Shown piece by piece: positions 49,242-61,278 of a DNA stretch of 64,000 nt (the first letter of the stretch is position 1; each line of letters opens with the position of its first letter). The translations under genes and the position numbers were made by a program. The notes below the pieces were generated by a model that saw only the letters and a list, made by a program, of their open reading frames with translations, did no database searches and was not told the DNA's origin. Source of the DNA: Limanda limanda (taxonomy: Eukaryota; Chordata; Actinopteri; Pleuronectiformes; Pleuronectidae); NCBI RefSeq assembly GCF_963576545.1, contig NW_026870392.1, positions 434,001 through 498,000 of the forward strand, read 5' to 3'.

Positions 49242-51173
49242 ACTTGCAAGTAGGCTCTACCCCCACTAAATGGGGTAGTGCGCATCGATTGGTACCATCC
49301 TTGAGCTTCTCCGACTTTCGGAAGGGTTAGGGTTAGGGTTAGGGATGAAAGCACATAGGAGAAAGAGATATTCTTGAATAACTTTTTTTGTGAAGGTCGG
49401 AGAGACTTGCAAGTAGGCTCTACCCCCACTAAATGGGGTAGCGCGCATCGATCGGTACCATCCTTGAGCTTCTCCGACTTTCGGAAGGGTTAGGGTTAGG
49501 GTTAGGGATGAAAGCACATAGGAGAAAGAGATATTCTTGAATAACTTTTTTTGTGAAGGTCGGAGAGACTTGCAAGTAGGCTCTACCCCCACTAAATGGG
49601 GTAGCGCGCATCGATCGGTACCATCCTTGAGCTTCTCCGACTTTCGGAAGGGTTAGGGTTAGGGTTAGGGATGAAAGCACATAGGAGAAAGAGATATTCT
49701 TGAATAACTTTTTTTGTGAAGGTCGGAGAGACTTGGAAAGTGGTTGCATCTGGACTAATTTGGGTCCTGCGGATCGATTGGTACCATCCCCGAGCTTGTA
49801 CGACCTTCGGAAGAGGTCGACCGACGAAATTCCCCCAAATCTGAGGAGATATTCTTGAATAACTTTTTTTGTGAAGGTCGGAGAGACTTGGAAAGTGGTT
49901 GCATCTGGACTAATTTGGGTCCTGCGGATCGATTGGTACCATCCCCGAGCTTGTACGACCTTCGGAAGAGGTCGACCGACGAAATTCCCCCAAATCTGAG
50001 GAGATATTCTTGAATAACTTTTTTTGTGAAGGTCGGAGAGACTTGCAAGTAGGCTCTACCCCCACTAAATGGGGTTGCGCGCATCGATCAGTACCATCCT
50101 TGAGCTTCTCCGACTTTCGGAAGGGTTAGGGTTAGGGTTAGGGATGAAAGCACATAGGAGAAAGAGATATTCTTGAATAACTTTTTTTGTGAAGGTCGGA
50201 GAGACTTGCAAGTAGGCTCTACCCCCACTAAATGGGGTAGCGCGCATCGATCGGTACCATCCTTGAGCTTCTCCGACTTTCGGAAGGGTTAGGGTTAGGG
50301 TTAGGGATGAAAGCACATAGGAGAAAGAGATATTCTTGAATAACTTTTTTTGTGAAGGTCGGAGAGACTTGCAAGTAGGCTCTACCCCCACTAAATGGGG
50401 TAGCGCGCATCGATCGGTACCATCCTTGAGCTTCTCCGACTTTCGGAAGGGTTAGGGTTAGGGTTAGGGATGAAAGCACATAGGAGAAAGAGATATTCTT
50501 GAATAACTTTTTTTGTGAAGGTCGGAGAGACTTGCAAGTAGGCTCTACCCCCACTAAATGGGGTAGCGCGCATCGATCGGTACCATCCTTGAGCTTCTCC
50601 GACTTTCGGAAGGGTTAGGGTTAGGGTTAGGGATGAAAGCACATAGGAGAAAGAGATATTCTTGAATAACTTTTTTTGTGAAGGTCGGAGAGACTTGGAA
50701 AGTGGTTGCATCTGGACTAATTTGGGTCCTGCGGATCGATTGGTACCATCCCCGAGCTTGTACGACCTTCGGAAGAGGTCGACCGACGAAATTCCCCCAA
50801 ATCTGAGGAGATATTCTTGAATAACTTTTTTTGTGAAGGTCGGAGAGACTTGCAAGTAGGCTCTACCCCCACTAAATGGGGTAGCGCGCATCGATCGGTA
50901 CCATCCTTGAGCTTCTCCGACTTTCGGAAGGGTTAGGGTTAGGGTTAGGGATGAAAGCACATAGGAGAAAGAGATATTCTTGAATAACTTTTTTTGTGAA
51001 GGTCGGAGAGACTTGCAAGTAGGCTCTACCCCCACTAAATGGGGTAGCGCGCATCGATCGGTACCATCCTTGAGCTTCTCCGACTTTCGGAAGGGTTAGG
51101 GTTAGGGTTAGGGATGAAAGCACATAGGAGAAAGAGATATTCTTGAATAACTTTTTTTGTGAAGGTCGGAGAG

Positions 51174-52453
51174 ACTTGGAAAGTGGTTGCATCTGGACTA
51201 ATTTGGGTCCTGCGGATCGATTGGTACCATCCCCGAGCTTGTACAACCTTCGGAAGAGGTCGACCGACGAAATTCCCCCAAATCTGAGGAGATATTCTTG
51301 AATAACTTTTTTTGTGAAGGTCGGAGAGACTTGCAAGTAGGCTCTACCCCCACTAAATGGGGTTGCGCGCATCGATCAGTACCATCCTTGAGCTTCTCCG
51401 ACTTTCGGAAGGGTTAGGGTTAGGGTTAGGGATGAAAGCACATAGGAGAAAGAGATATTCTTGAATAACCTTTTTTGTGAAGGTCGGAGAGACTTGCAAG
51501 TAGGCTCTACCCCCACTAAATGGGGTAGCGCGCATCGATCGGTACCATCCTTGAGCTTCTCCGACTTTCGGAAGGGTTAGGGTTAGGGATGAAAGCACAT
51601 AGGAGAAAGAGATATTCTTGAATAACTTTTTTTGTGAAGGTCGGAGAGACTTGCAAGTAGGCTCTACCCCCACTAAATGGGGTAGCGCGCATCGATCGGT
51701 ACCATCCTTGAGCTTCTCCGACTTTCGGAAGGGTTAGGGTTAGGGTTAGGGATGAAAGCACATAGGAGAAAGAGATATTCTTGAAAAACTTTTTTTGTTA
51801 AGGTCGGAGAGACTTGGAAAGTGGTTGCATCTGGACTAATTTGGGTCCTGCAGATCGATTGGTACCATCCCCGAGCTTGTACGACCTTCGGAAGAGGTCG
51901 ACCGACGAAATTCCCCCAAATCTGAGGAGATATTCTTGAATAACTTTTTTTGTGAAGGTCGGAGAGACTTGCAAGTAGGCTCTACCCCCACTAAATGGGG
52001 TAGCGCACATCGATCGGTACCATCCTTGAGCTTCTCCGACTTTCGGAAGGGTTAGGGTTAGGGTTAGGGATGAAAACACATAGGAGAAAGAGATATTCTT
52101 GAATAACTTTTTTTGTGAAGGTCGGAGAGACTTGCAAGTAGGCTCTACCCCCACTAAATGGGGTAGCGCGCATCGATCGGTACCATCCTTGAGCTTCTCC
52201 GACTTTTGGAAGGGTTAGGGTTAGGGTTAGGGTTAGGGATGAAAGCACATAGGAGAAAGAGATATTCTTGAATAACTTTTTTTGTGAAGGTCGGAAAGAC
52301 TTGGAAAGTGGTTGCATCTGGACTAATTTGGGTCCTGCGGATCGATTGGTACCATCCCCGAGCTTGTACGACCTTCGGAAGAGGTCGACCGACGAAATTC
52401 CCCCAAATCTGAGGAGATATTCTTGAATAACTTTTTTTGTGAAGGTCGGAGAG
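51174..52453 (+). repeat. III-to-II boundary cassette, copy 3 of 3
   Basis: Same eight units at offset 11080 from copy 2, including GTTAAGG near 51798, and a private GAAAAACT in the same unit. Confidence 0.85.
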
Positions 52454-55400
52454 ACTTGCAAGTAGGCTCTACCCCCACTAAATGGGGTAGCGCACATCGA
52501 TCGGTACCATCCTTGAGCTTCTCCGACTTTCGGAAGGGTTAGGGTTAGGGTTAGGGATGAAAGCACATAGGAGAAAGAGATATTCTTGAATAACTTTTTT
52601 TGTGAAGGTCGGAGAGACTTGGAAAGTGGTTGCATCTGGACTAATTTGGGTCCTGCAGATCGATTGGTACCATCCCCGAGCTTGTACGACCTTCTGAAGA
52701 GGTCGACCGACGAAATTCCCCCAAATCTGAGGAGATATTCTTGAATAACTTTTTTTGTGAAGGTCGGAGAGACTTGCAAGTAGGCTCTACCCCCACTAAA
52801 TGGGGTAGCGCGCATCGATCGGTACCATCCTTGAGCTTCTCCGACTTTCGGAAGGGTTAGGGTTAGGGTTAGGGATGAAAGCACATAGGAGAAAGAGATA
52901 TTCTTGAATAACTTTTTTTGTGAAGGTCGGAGAGACTTGCAAGTAGGCTCTACCCCCACTAAATGGGGTACCGCGCATCGATCGGTACCATCCTTGAGCT
53001 TCTCCGACTTTCGGAAGGGTTAGGGTTAGGGTTAGGGATGAAAGCACATAGGAGAAAGAGATATTCTTGAATAACTTTTTTTGTGAAGGTCGGAGAGACT
53101 TGCAAGTAGGCTCTACCCCCACTAAATGGGGTAGCGCGCATCGATCGGTACCATCCTTGAGCTTCTCCGACTTTCGGAAGGGTTAGGGTTAGGGTTAGGG
53201 ATGAAAGCACATAGGAGAAAGAGATATTCTTGAATAACTTTTTTTGTGAAGGTCGGAGAGACTTGGAAAGTGGTTGCATCTGGACTAATTTGGGTCCTGC
53301 AGATCGATTGGTACCATCCCCGAGCTTGTACGACCTTCGGAAGAGGTCGACCGACGAAATTCCCCCAAATCTGAGGAGATATTCTTGAATAACTTTTTTT
53401 GTGAAGGTCGGAGAGACTTGCAAGTAGGCTCTACCCCCACTAAATGGGGTAGCGCACATCGATCGGTACCATCCTTGAGCTTCTCCGACTTTCGGAAGGG
53501 TTAGGGTTAGGGTTAGGGATGAAAGCACATAGGAGAAAGAGATATTCTTGAATAACTTTTTTTGTGAAGGTCGGAGAGACTTGCAAGTAGGCTCTACCCC
53601 CACTAAATGGGGTAGCGCGCATCGATCGGTACCATCCTTGAGCTTCTCCGACTTTTGGAAGGGTTAGGGTTAGGGTTAGGGATGAAAGCACATAGGAGAA
53701 AGAGATATTCTTGAATAACTTTTTTTGTGAAGGTCGGAAAGACTTGGAAAGTGGTTGCATCTGGACTAATTTGGGTCCTGCGGATCGATTGGTACCATCC
53801 CCGAGCTTGTACGACCTTCGGAAGAGGTCGACCGACGAAATTCCCCCAAATCTGAGGAGATATTCTTGAATAACTTTTTTTGTGAAGGTCGGAGAGACTT
53901 GCAAGTAGGCTCTACCCCCACTAAATGGGGTAGCGCACATCGATCGGTACCATCCTTGAGCTTCTCCGACTTTCGGAAGGGTTAGGGTTAGGGTTAGGGA
54001 TGAAAGCACATAGGAGAAAGAGATATTCTTGAATAACTTTTTTTGTGAAGGTCGGAGAGACTTGGAAAGTGGTTGCATCTGGACTAATTTGGGTCCTGCA
54101 GATCGATTGGTACCATCCCCGAGCTTGTACGACCTTCGGAAGAGGTCGACCGACGAAATTCCCCCAAATCTGAGGAGATATTCTTGAATAACTTTTTTTG
54201 TGAAGGTCGGAGAGACTTGCAAGTAGGCTCTACCCCCACTAAATGGGGTAGCGCACATCGATCGGTACCATCCTTGAGCTTCTCCGACTTTCGGAAGGGT
54301 TAGGGTTAGGGTTAGGGATGAAAGCACATAGGAGAAAGAGATATTCTTGAATAACTTTTTTTGTGAAGGTCGGAGAGACTTGCAAGTAGGCTCTACCCCC
54401 ACTAAATGGGGTAGCGCGCATCGATCGGTACCATCCTTGAGCTTCTCCGACTTTTGGAAGGGTTAGGGTTAGGGTTAGGGATGAAAGCACATAGGAGAAA
54501 GAGATATTCTTGAATAACTTTTTTTGTGAAGGTCGGAAAGACTTGGAAAGTGGTTGCATCTGGACTAATTTGGGTCCTGCGGATCGATTGGTACCATCCC
54601 CGAGCTTGTACGACCTTCGGAAGAGGTCGACCGACGAAATTCCCCCAAATCTGAGGAGATATTCTTGAATAACTTTTTTTGTGAAGGTCGGAGAGACTTG
54701 CAAGTAGGCTCTACCCCCACTAAATGGGGTAGCGCACATCGATCGGTACCATCCTTGAGCTTCTCCGACTTTCGGAAGGGTTAGGGTTAGGGTTAGGGAT
54801 GAAAGCACATAGGAGAAAGAGATATTCTTGAATAACTTTTTTTGTGAAGGTCGGAGAGACTTGCAAGTAGGCTCTACCCCCACTAAATGGGGTAGCGCGC
54901 ATCGATCGGTACCATCCTTGAGCTTCTCCGACTTTCGGAAGGGTTAGGGTTAGGGTTAGGGATGAAAGCACATAGGAGAAAGAGATATTCTTGAATAACT
55001 TTTTTTGTGAAGGTCGGAGAGACTTGCAAGTAGGCTCTACCCCCACTAAATGGGGTAGCGCGCATCGATCGGTACCATCCTTGAGCTTCTCCGACTTTTG
55101 GAAGGGTTAGGGTTAGGGTTAGGGATGAAAGCACATAGGAGAAAGAGATATTCTTGAATAACTTTTTTTGTGAAGGTCGGAAAGACTTGGAAAGTGGTTG
55201 CATCTGGACTAATTTGGGTCCTGCGGATCGATTGGTACCATCCCCGAGCTTGTACGACCTTCGGAAGAGGTCGACCGACGAAATTCCCCCAAATCTGAGG
55301 AGATATTCTTGAATAACTTTTTTTGTGAAGGTCGGAGAGACTTGCAAGTAGGCTCTACCCCCACTAAATGGGGTAGCGCACATCGATCGGTACCATCCTT

Positions 55401-56301
55401 GAGCTTCTCCGACTTTCGGAAGGGTTAGGGTTAGGGTTAGGGATGAAAGCACATAGGAGAAAGAGATATTCTTGAATAACTTTTTTTGTGAAGGTCGGAG
55501 AGACTTGGAAAGTGGTTGCATCTGGACTAATTTGGGTCCTGCAGATCGATTGGTACCATCCCCGAGCTTGTACGACCTTCGGAAGAGGTCGACCGACGAA
55601 ATTCCCCCAAATCTGAGGAGATATTCTTGAATAACTTTTTTTGTGAAGGTCGGAGAGACTTGCAAGTAGGCTCTACCCCCACTAAATGGGGTAGCGCACA
55701 TCGATCGGTACCATCCTTGAGCTTCTCCGACTTTCGGAAGGGTTAGGGTTAGGGTTAGGGATGAAAGCACATAGGAGAAAGAGATATTCTTGAATAACTT
55801 TTTTTGTGAAGGTCGGAGAGACTTGCAAGTAGGCTCTACCCCCACTAAATGGGGTAGCGCGCATCGATCGGTACCATCCTTGAGCTTCTCCGACTTTTGG
55901 AAGGGTTAGGGTTAGGGTTAGGGATGAAAGCACATAGGAGAAAGAGATATTCTTGAATAACTTTTTTTGTGAAGGTCGGAAAGACTTGGAAAGTGGTTGC
56001 ATCTGGACTAATTTGGGTCCTGCGGATCGATTGGTACCATCCCCGAGCTTGTACGACCTTCGGAAGAGGTCGACCGACGAAATTCCCCCAAATCTGAGGA
56101 GATATTCTTGAATAACTTTTTTTGTGAAGGTCGGAGAGACTTGCAAGTAGGCTCTACCCCCACTAAATGGGGTAGCGCACATCGATCGGTACCATCCTTG
56201 AGCTTCTCCGACTTTCGGAAGGGTTAGGGTTAGGGTTAGGGATGAAAGCACATAGGAGAAAGAGATATTCTTGAATAACTTTTTTTGTGAAGGTCGGAGA
56301 G
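51812..56301 (+). repeat. Class II higher-order block, units 324-351
   Basis: Layout is B 2A B A B 3A B 2A B A B 2A B 3A B A B 2A B A. GCAGATC B units start at 51812, 52617, 53261, 54060 and 55503. Spacings of 799, 1443 and 1449 bp instead of 1280 show that units have been gained and lost. The B at 52617 carries both GCAGATC and CTTCTGAAG, which are on separate units elsewhere. Confidence 0.8.
52130..52298 (+). repeat. 169-bp unit A with four TTAGGG
   Basis: Class II form, counterpart of 41050 at offset 11080. Confidence 0.93.
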
Positions 56302-57271
56302 ACTTGCAAGTAGGCTCTACCCCCACTAAATGGGGTAGCGCGCATCGATCGGTACCATCCTTGAGCTTCTCCGACTTTCGGAAGGGTTAGGGTTAGGGTT
56401 AGGGATGAAAGCACATAGGAGAAAGAGATATTCTTGAATAACTTTTTTTGTGAAGGTCGGAGAGACTTGCAAGTAGGCTCTACCCCCACTAAATGGGGTA
56501 GCGCGCATCGATCGGTACCATCTTTGAGCTTCTCCGACTTTCGGAAGGGTTAGGGTTAGGGTTAGGGATGAAAGCACATAGGAGAAAGAGATATTCTTGA
56601 ATAACTTTTTTTGTGAAGGTCGGAGAGACTTGCAAGTAGGCTCTACCCCCACTAAATGGGGTAGCGCGCATCGATCGGTACCATCCTTGAGCTTCTCCGA
56701 CTTTCGGAAGGGTTAGGGTTAGGGTTAGGGATGAAAGCACATAGGAGAAAGAGATATTCTTGAATAACTTTTTTTGTGAAGGTCGGAGAGACTTGGAAAG
56801 TGGTTGCATCTGGACTAATTTGGGTCCTGCGGATCGATTGGTACCATCCCCGAGCTTGTACGACCTTCGGAAGAGGTCGACCGACGAAATTCCCCCAAAT
56901 CTGAGGAGATATTCTTGAATAACTTTTTTTGTGAAGGTCGGAGAGACTTGCAAGTAGGCTCTACCCCCACTAAATGGGGTAGCGCACATCGATCGGTACC
57001 ATCCTTGAGCTTCTCCGACTTTCGGAAGGGTTAGGGTTAGGGTTAGGGATGAAAGCACATAGGAGAAAGAGATATTCTTGAATAACTTTTTTTGTGAAGG
57101 TCGGAGAGACTTGCAAGTAGGCTCTACCCCCACTAAATGGGGTAGCGCGCATCGATCGGTACCATCCTTGAGCTTCTCCGACTTTCGGAAGGGTTAGGGT
57201 TAGGGTTAGGGATGAAAGCACATAGGAGAAAGAGATATTCTTGAATAACTTTTTTTGTGAAGGTCGGAGAG
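56302..57271 (+). repeat. Short class I-related block, units 352-357
   Basis: Layout is 3A B 2A, with ATCTTTGAG in the A at 56465, as at 26320 and 43306. It is the shortest remnant of the I segment between class II and class III. Confidence 0.62.
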
Positions 57272-57426
57272 ACTTGGAAAGTGGTTGCATCTGGACTAAT
57301 TTGGGTCCTGCGGATCGATTGGTACCATCCCCGAGCTTGTACAACCTTCGGAAGAGGTCGACCGACGAAATTCCCCCAAATCTGAGGAGATATTCTTGAA
57401 TAACTTTTTTTGTGAAGGTCGGAGAG

Positions 57427-59352
57427 ACTTGCAAGTAGGCTCTACCCCCACTAAATGGGGTTGCGCGCATCGATCAGTACCATCCTTGAGCTTCTCCGAC
57501 TTTCGGAAGGGTTAGGGTTAGGGTTAGGGATGAAAGCACATAGGAGAAAGAGATATTCTTGAATAACTTTTTTTGTGAAGGTCGGAGAGACTTGCAAGTA
57601 GGCTCTACCCCCACTAAATGGGGTAGCGCGCATCGATTGGTACCATCCTTGAGCTTCTCCGACTTTCGGAAGGGTTAGGGTTAGGGTTAGGGATGAAAGC
57701 ACATAGGAGAAAGAGATATTCTTGAATAACTTTTTTTGTGAAGGTCGGAGAGACTTGCAAGTAGGCTCTACCCCCACTAAATGGAGTAGCGCGCATCGAT
57801 CGGTACCATCCTTGAGCTTCTCCGACTTTCGGAAGGGTTAGGGTTAGGGTTAGGGATGAAAGCACATAGGAGAAAGAGATATTCTTGAATAACTTTTTTT
57901 GTGAAGGTCGGAGAGACTTGCAAGTAGGCTCTACCCCCACTAAATGGGGTAGCGCGCATCGATCGGTACCATCCTTGAGCTTCTCCGACTTTTGGAAGGG
58001 TTAGGGTTAGGGTTAGGGATGAAAGCACATAGGAGAAAGAGATATTCTTGAATAACTTTTTTTGTGAAGGTCGGAGAGACTTGGAAAGTGGTTGCATCTG
58101 GACTAATTTGGGTCCTGCGGATCGATTGGTACCATCCCCGAGCTTGTACGACCTTCGGAAGAGGTCGACCGACGAAATTCCCCCAAATCTGAGGAGATAT
58201 TCTTGAATAACTTTTTTTGTGAAGGTCGGAGAGACTTGGAAAGTGGTTGCATCTGGACTAATTTGGGTCCTGCGGATCGATTGGTACCATCCCCGAGCTT
58301 GTACGACCTTCGGAAGAGGTCGACCGACGAAATTCCCCCAAATCTGAGGAGATATTCTTGAATAACTTTTTTTGTGAAGGTCGGAGAGACTTGCAAGTAG
58401 GCTCTACCCCCACTAAATGGGGTTGCGCGCATCGATCAGTACCATCCTTGAGCTTCTCCGACTTTCGGAAGGGTTAGGGTTAGGGTTAGGGATGAAAGCA
58501 CATAGGAGAAAGAGATATTCTTGAATAACTTTTTTTGTGAAGGTCGGAGAGACTTGCAAGTAGGCTCTACCCCCACTAAATGGGGTAGCGCGCATCGATC
58601 GGTACCATCCTTGAGCTTCTCCGACTTTCGGAAGGGTTAGGGTTAGGGTTAGGGATGAAAGCACATAGGAGAAAGAGATATTCTTGAATAACTTTTTTTG
58701 TGAAGGTCGGAGAGACTTGCAAGTAGGCTCTACCTCCACTAAATGGGGTAGCGCGCATCGATCGGTACCATCCTTGAGCTTCTCCGACTTTCGGAAGGGT
58801 TAGGGTTAGGGATGAAAGCACATAGGAGAAAGAGATATTCTTGAATAACTTTTTTTGTGAAGGTCGGAGAGACTTGCAAGTAGGCTCTACCCCCACTAAA
58901 TGGGGTAGCGCGCATCGATCGGTACCATCCTTGAGCTTCTCCGACTTTCGGAAGGGTTAGGGTTAGGGTTAGGGATGAAAGCACATAGGAGAAAGAGATA
59001 TTCTTGAATAACTTTTTTTGTGAAGGTCGGAGAGACTTGGAAAGTGGTTGCATCTGGACTAATTTGGGTCCTGCGGATCGATTGGTACCATCCCCGAGCT
59101 TGTACGACCTTCGGAAGAGGTCGACCGACGAAATTCCCCCAAATCTGAGGAGATATTCTTGAATAACTTTTTTTGTGAAGGTCGGAGAGACTTGCAAGTA
59201 GGCTCTACCCCCACTAAATGGGGTAGCGCGCATCGATCGGTACCATCCTTGAGCTTCTCCGACTTTCGGAAGGGTTAGGGTTAGGGTTAGGGATGAAAGC
59301 ACATAGGAGAAAGAGATATTCTTGAATAACTTTTTTTGTGAAGGTCGGAGAG
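57427..59352 (+). repeat. 1926-bp, 12-unit tandem duplication, copy 1
   Basis: Order is 4A 2B 4A B A, with markers TTGCGCGC plus CAG A, ATTGG A, CTTTTGGAAG A and TACCTCCAC 157-bp A. Its private change is ATGGAGTAG near 57781. Confidence 0.86.
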
Positions 59353-61278
59353 ACTTGCAAGTAGGCTTTACCCCCACTAAATGGGGTTGCGCGCATCGAT
59401 CAGTACCATCCTTGAGCTTCTCCGACTTTCGGAAGGGTTAGGGTTAGGGTTAGGGATGAAAGCACATAGGAGAAAGAGATATTCTTGAATAACTTTTTTT
59501 GTGAAGGTCGGAGAGACTTGCAAGTAGGCTCTACCCCCACTAAATGGGGTAGCGCGCATCGATTGGTACCATCCTTGAGCTTCTCCGACTTTCGGAAGGG
59601 TTAGGGTTAGGGTTAGGGATGAAAGCACATAGGAGAAAGAGATATTCTTGAATAACTTTTTTTGTGAAGGTCGGAGAGACTTGCAAGTAGGCTCTACCCC
59701 CACTAAATGGGGTAGCGCGCATCGATCGGTACCATCCTTGAGCTTCTCCGACTTTCGGAAGGGTTAGGGTTAGGGTTAGGGATGAAAGCACATAGGAGAA
59801 AGAGATATTCTTGAATAACTTTTTTTGTGAAGGTCGGAGAGACTTGCAAGTAGGCTCTACCCCCACTAAATGGGGTAGCGCGCATCGATCGGTACCATCC
59901 TTGAGCTTCTCCGACTTTTGGAAGGGTTAGGGTTAGGGTTAGGGATGAAAGCACATAGGAGAAAGAGATATTCTTGAATAACTTTTTTTGTGAAGGTCGG
60001 AGAGACTTGGAAAGTGGTTGCATCTGGACTAATTTGGGTCCTGCGGATCGATTGGTACCATCCCCGAGCTTGTACGACCTTCGGAAGAGGTCGACCGACG
60101 AAATTCCCCCAAATCTGAGGAGATATTCTTGAATAACTTTTTTTGTGAAGGTCGGAGAGACTTGGAAAGTGGTTGCATCTGGACTAATTTGGGTCCTGCG
60201 GATCGATTGGTACCATCCCCGAGCTTGTACGACCTTCGGAAGAGGTCGACCGACGAAATTCCCCCAAATCTGAGGAGATATTCTTGAATAACTTTTTTTG
60301 TGAAGGTCGGAGAGACTTGCAAGTAGGCTCTACCCCCACTAAATGGGGTTGCGCGCATCGATCAGTACCATCCTTGAGCTTCTCCGACTTTCGGAAGGGT
60401 TAGGGTTAGGGTTAGGGATGAAAGCACATAGGAGAAAGAGATATTCTTGAATAACTTTTTTTGTGAAGGTCGGAGAGACTTGCAAGTAGGCTCTACCCCC
60501 ACTAAATGGGGTAGCGCGCATCGATCGGTACCATCCTTGAGCTTCTCCGACTTTCGGAAGGGTTAGGGTTAGGGTTAGGGATGAAAGCACATAGGAGAAA
60601 GAGATATTCTTGAATAACTTTTTTTGTGAAGGTCGGAGAGACTTGCAAGTAGGCTCTACCTCCACTAAATGGGGTAGCGCGCATCGATCGGTACCATCCT
60701 TGAGCTTCTCCGACTTTCGGAAGGGTTAGGGTTAGGGATGAAAGCACATAGGAGAAAGAGATATTCTTGAATAACTTTTTTTGTGAAGGTCGGAGAGACT
60801 TGCAAGTAGGCTCTACCCCCAGTAAATGGGGTAGCGCGCATCGATCGGTACCATCCTTGAGCTTCTCCGACTTTCGGAAGGGTTAGGGTTAGGGTTAGGG
60901 ATGAAAGCACATAGGAGAAAGAGATATTCTTGAATAACTTTTTTTGTGAAGGTCGGAGAGACTTGGAAAGTGGTTGCATCTGGACTAATTTGGGTCCTGC
61001 GGATCGATTGGTACCATCCCCGAGCTTGTACGACCTTCGGAAGAGGTCGACCGACGAAATTCCCCCAAATCTGAGGAGATATTCTTGAATAACTTTTTTT
61101 GTGAAGGTCGGAGAGACTTGCAAGTAGGCTCTACCCCCACTAAATGGGGTAGCGCGCATCGATCGGTACCATCCTTGAGCTTCTCCGACTTTCGGAAGGG
61201 TTAGGGTTAGGGTTAGGGATGAAAGCACATAGGAGAAAGAGATATTCTTGAATAACTTTTTTTGTGAAGGTCGGAGAG
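59353..61278 (+). repeat. 1926-bp, 12-unit tandem duplication, copy 2
   Basis: All markers recur at offset 1926. Private changes are GGCTTTACC near 59367 and CCAGTAAAT near 60820. Confidence 0.86.

Larger units (their letters stand above)
46364..51811 (+). repeat. Class III higher-order block, units 290-323
   Basis: Layout is B 2A B 3A B A B 3A B 2A B 4A 2B 4A B 2A B 3A. TACAACC B units start at 46844, 48924 and 51174. A five-unit stretch (46364-47161: B, 162-bp A, A, TACAACC B, TTGCGCGC A) recurs at 48444-49241, offset 2080. Confidence 0.78.
49242..53097 (+). repeat. Long duplication at offset 11080, copy 2
   Basis: It matches 38162-42017 unit by unit. One extra A (53098-53260) then shifts the following class II units to offset 11243, and the match ends about five units later. 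Confidence 0.85.
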
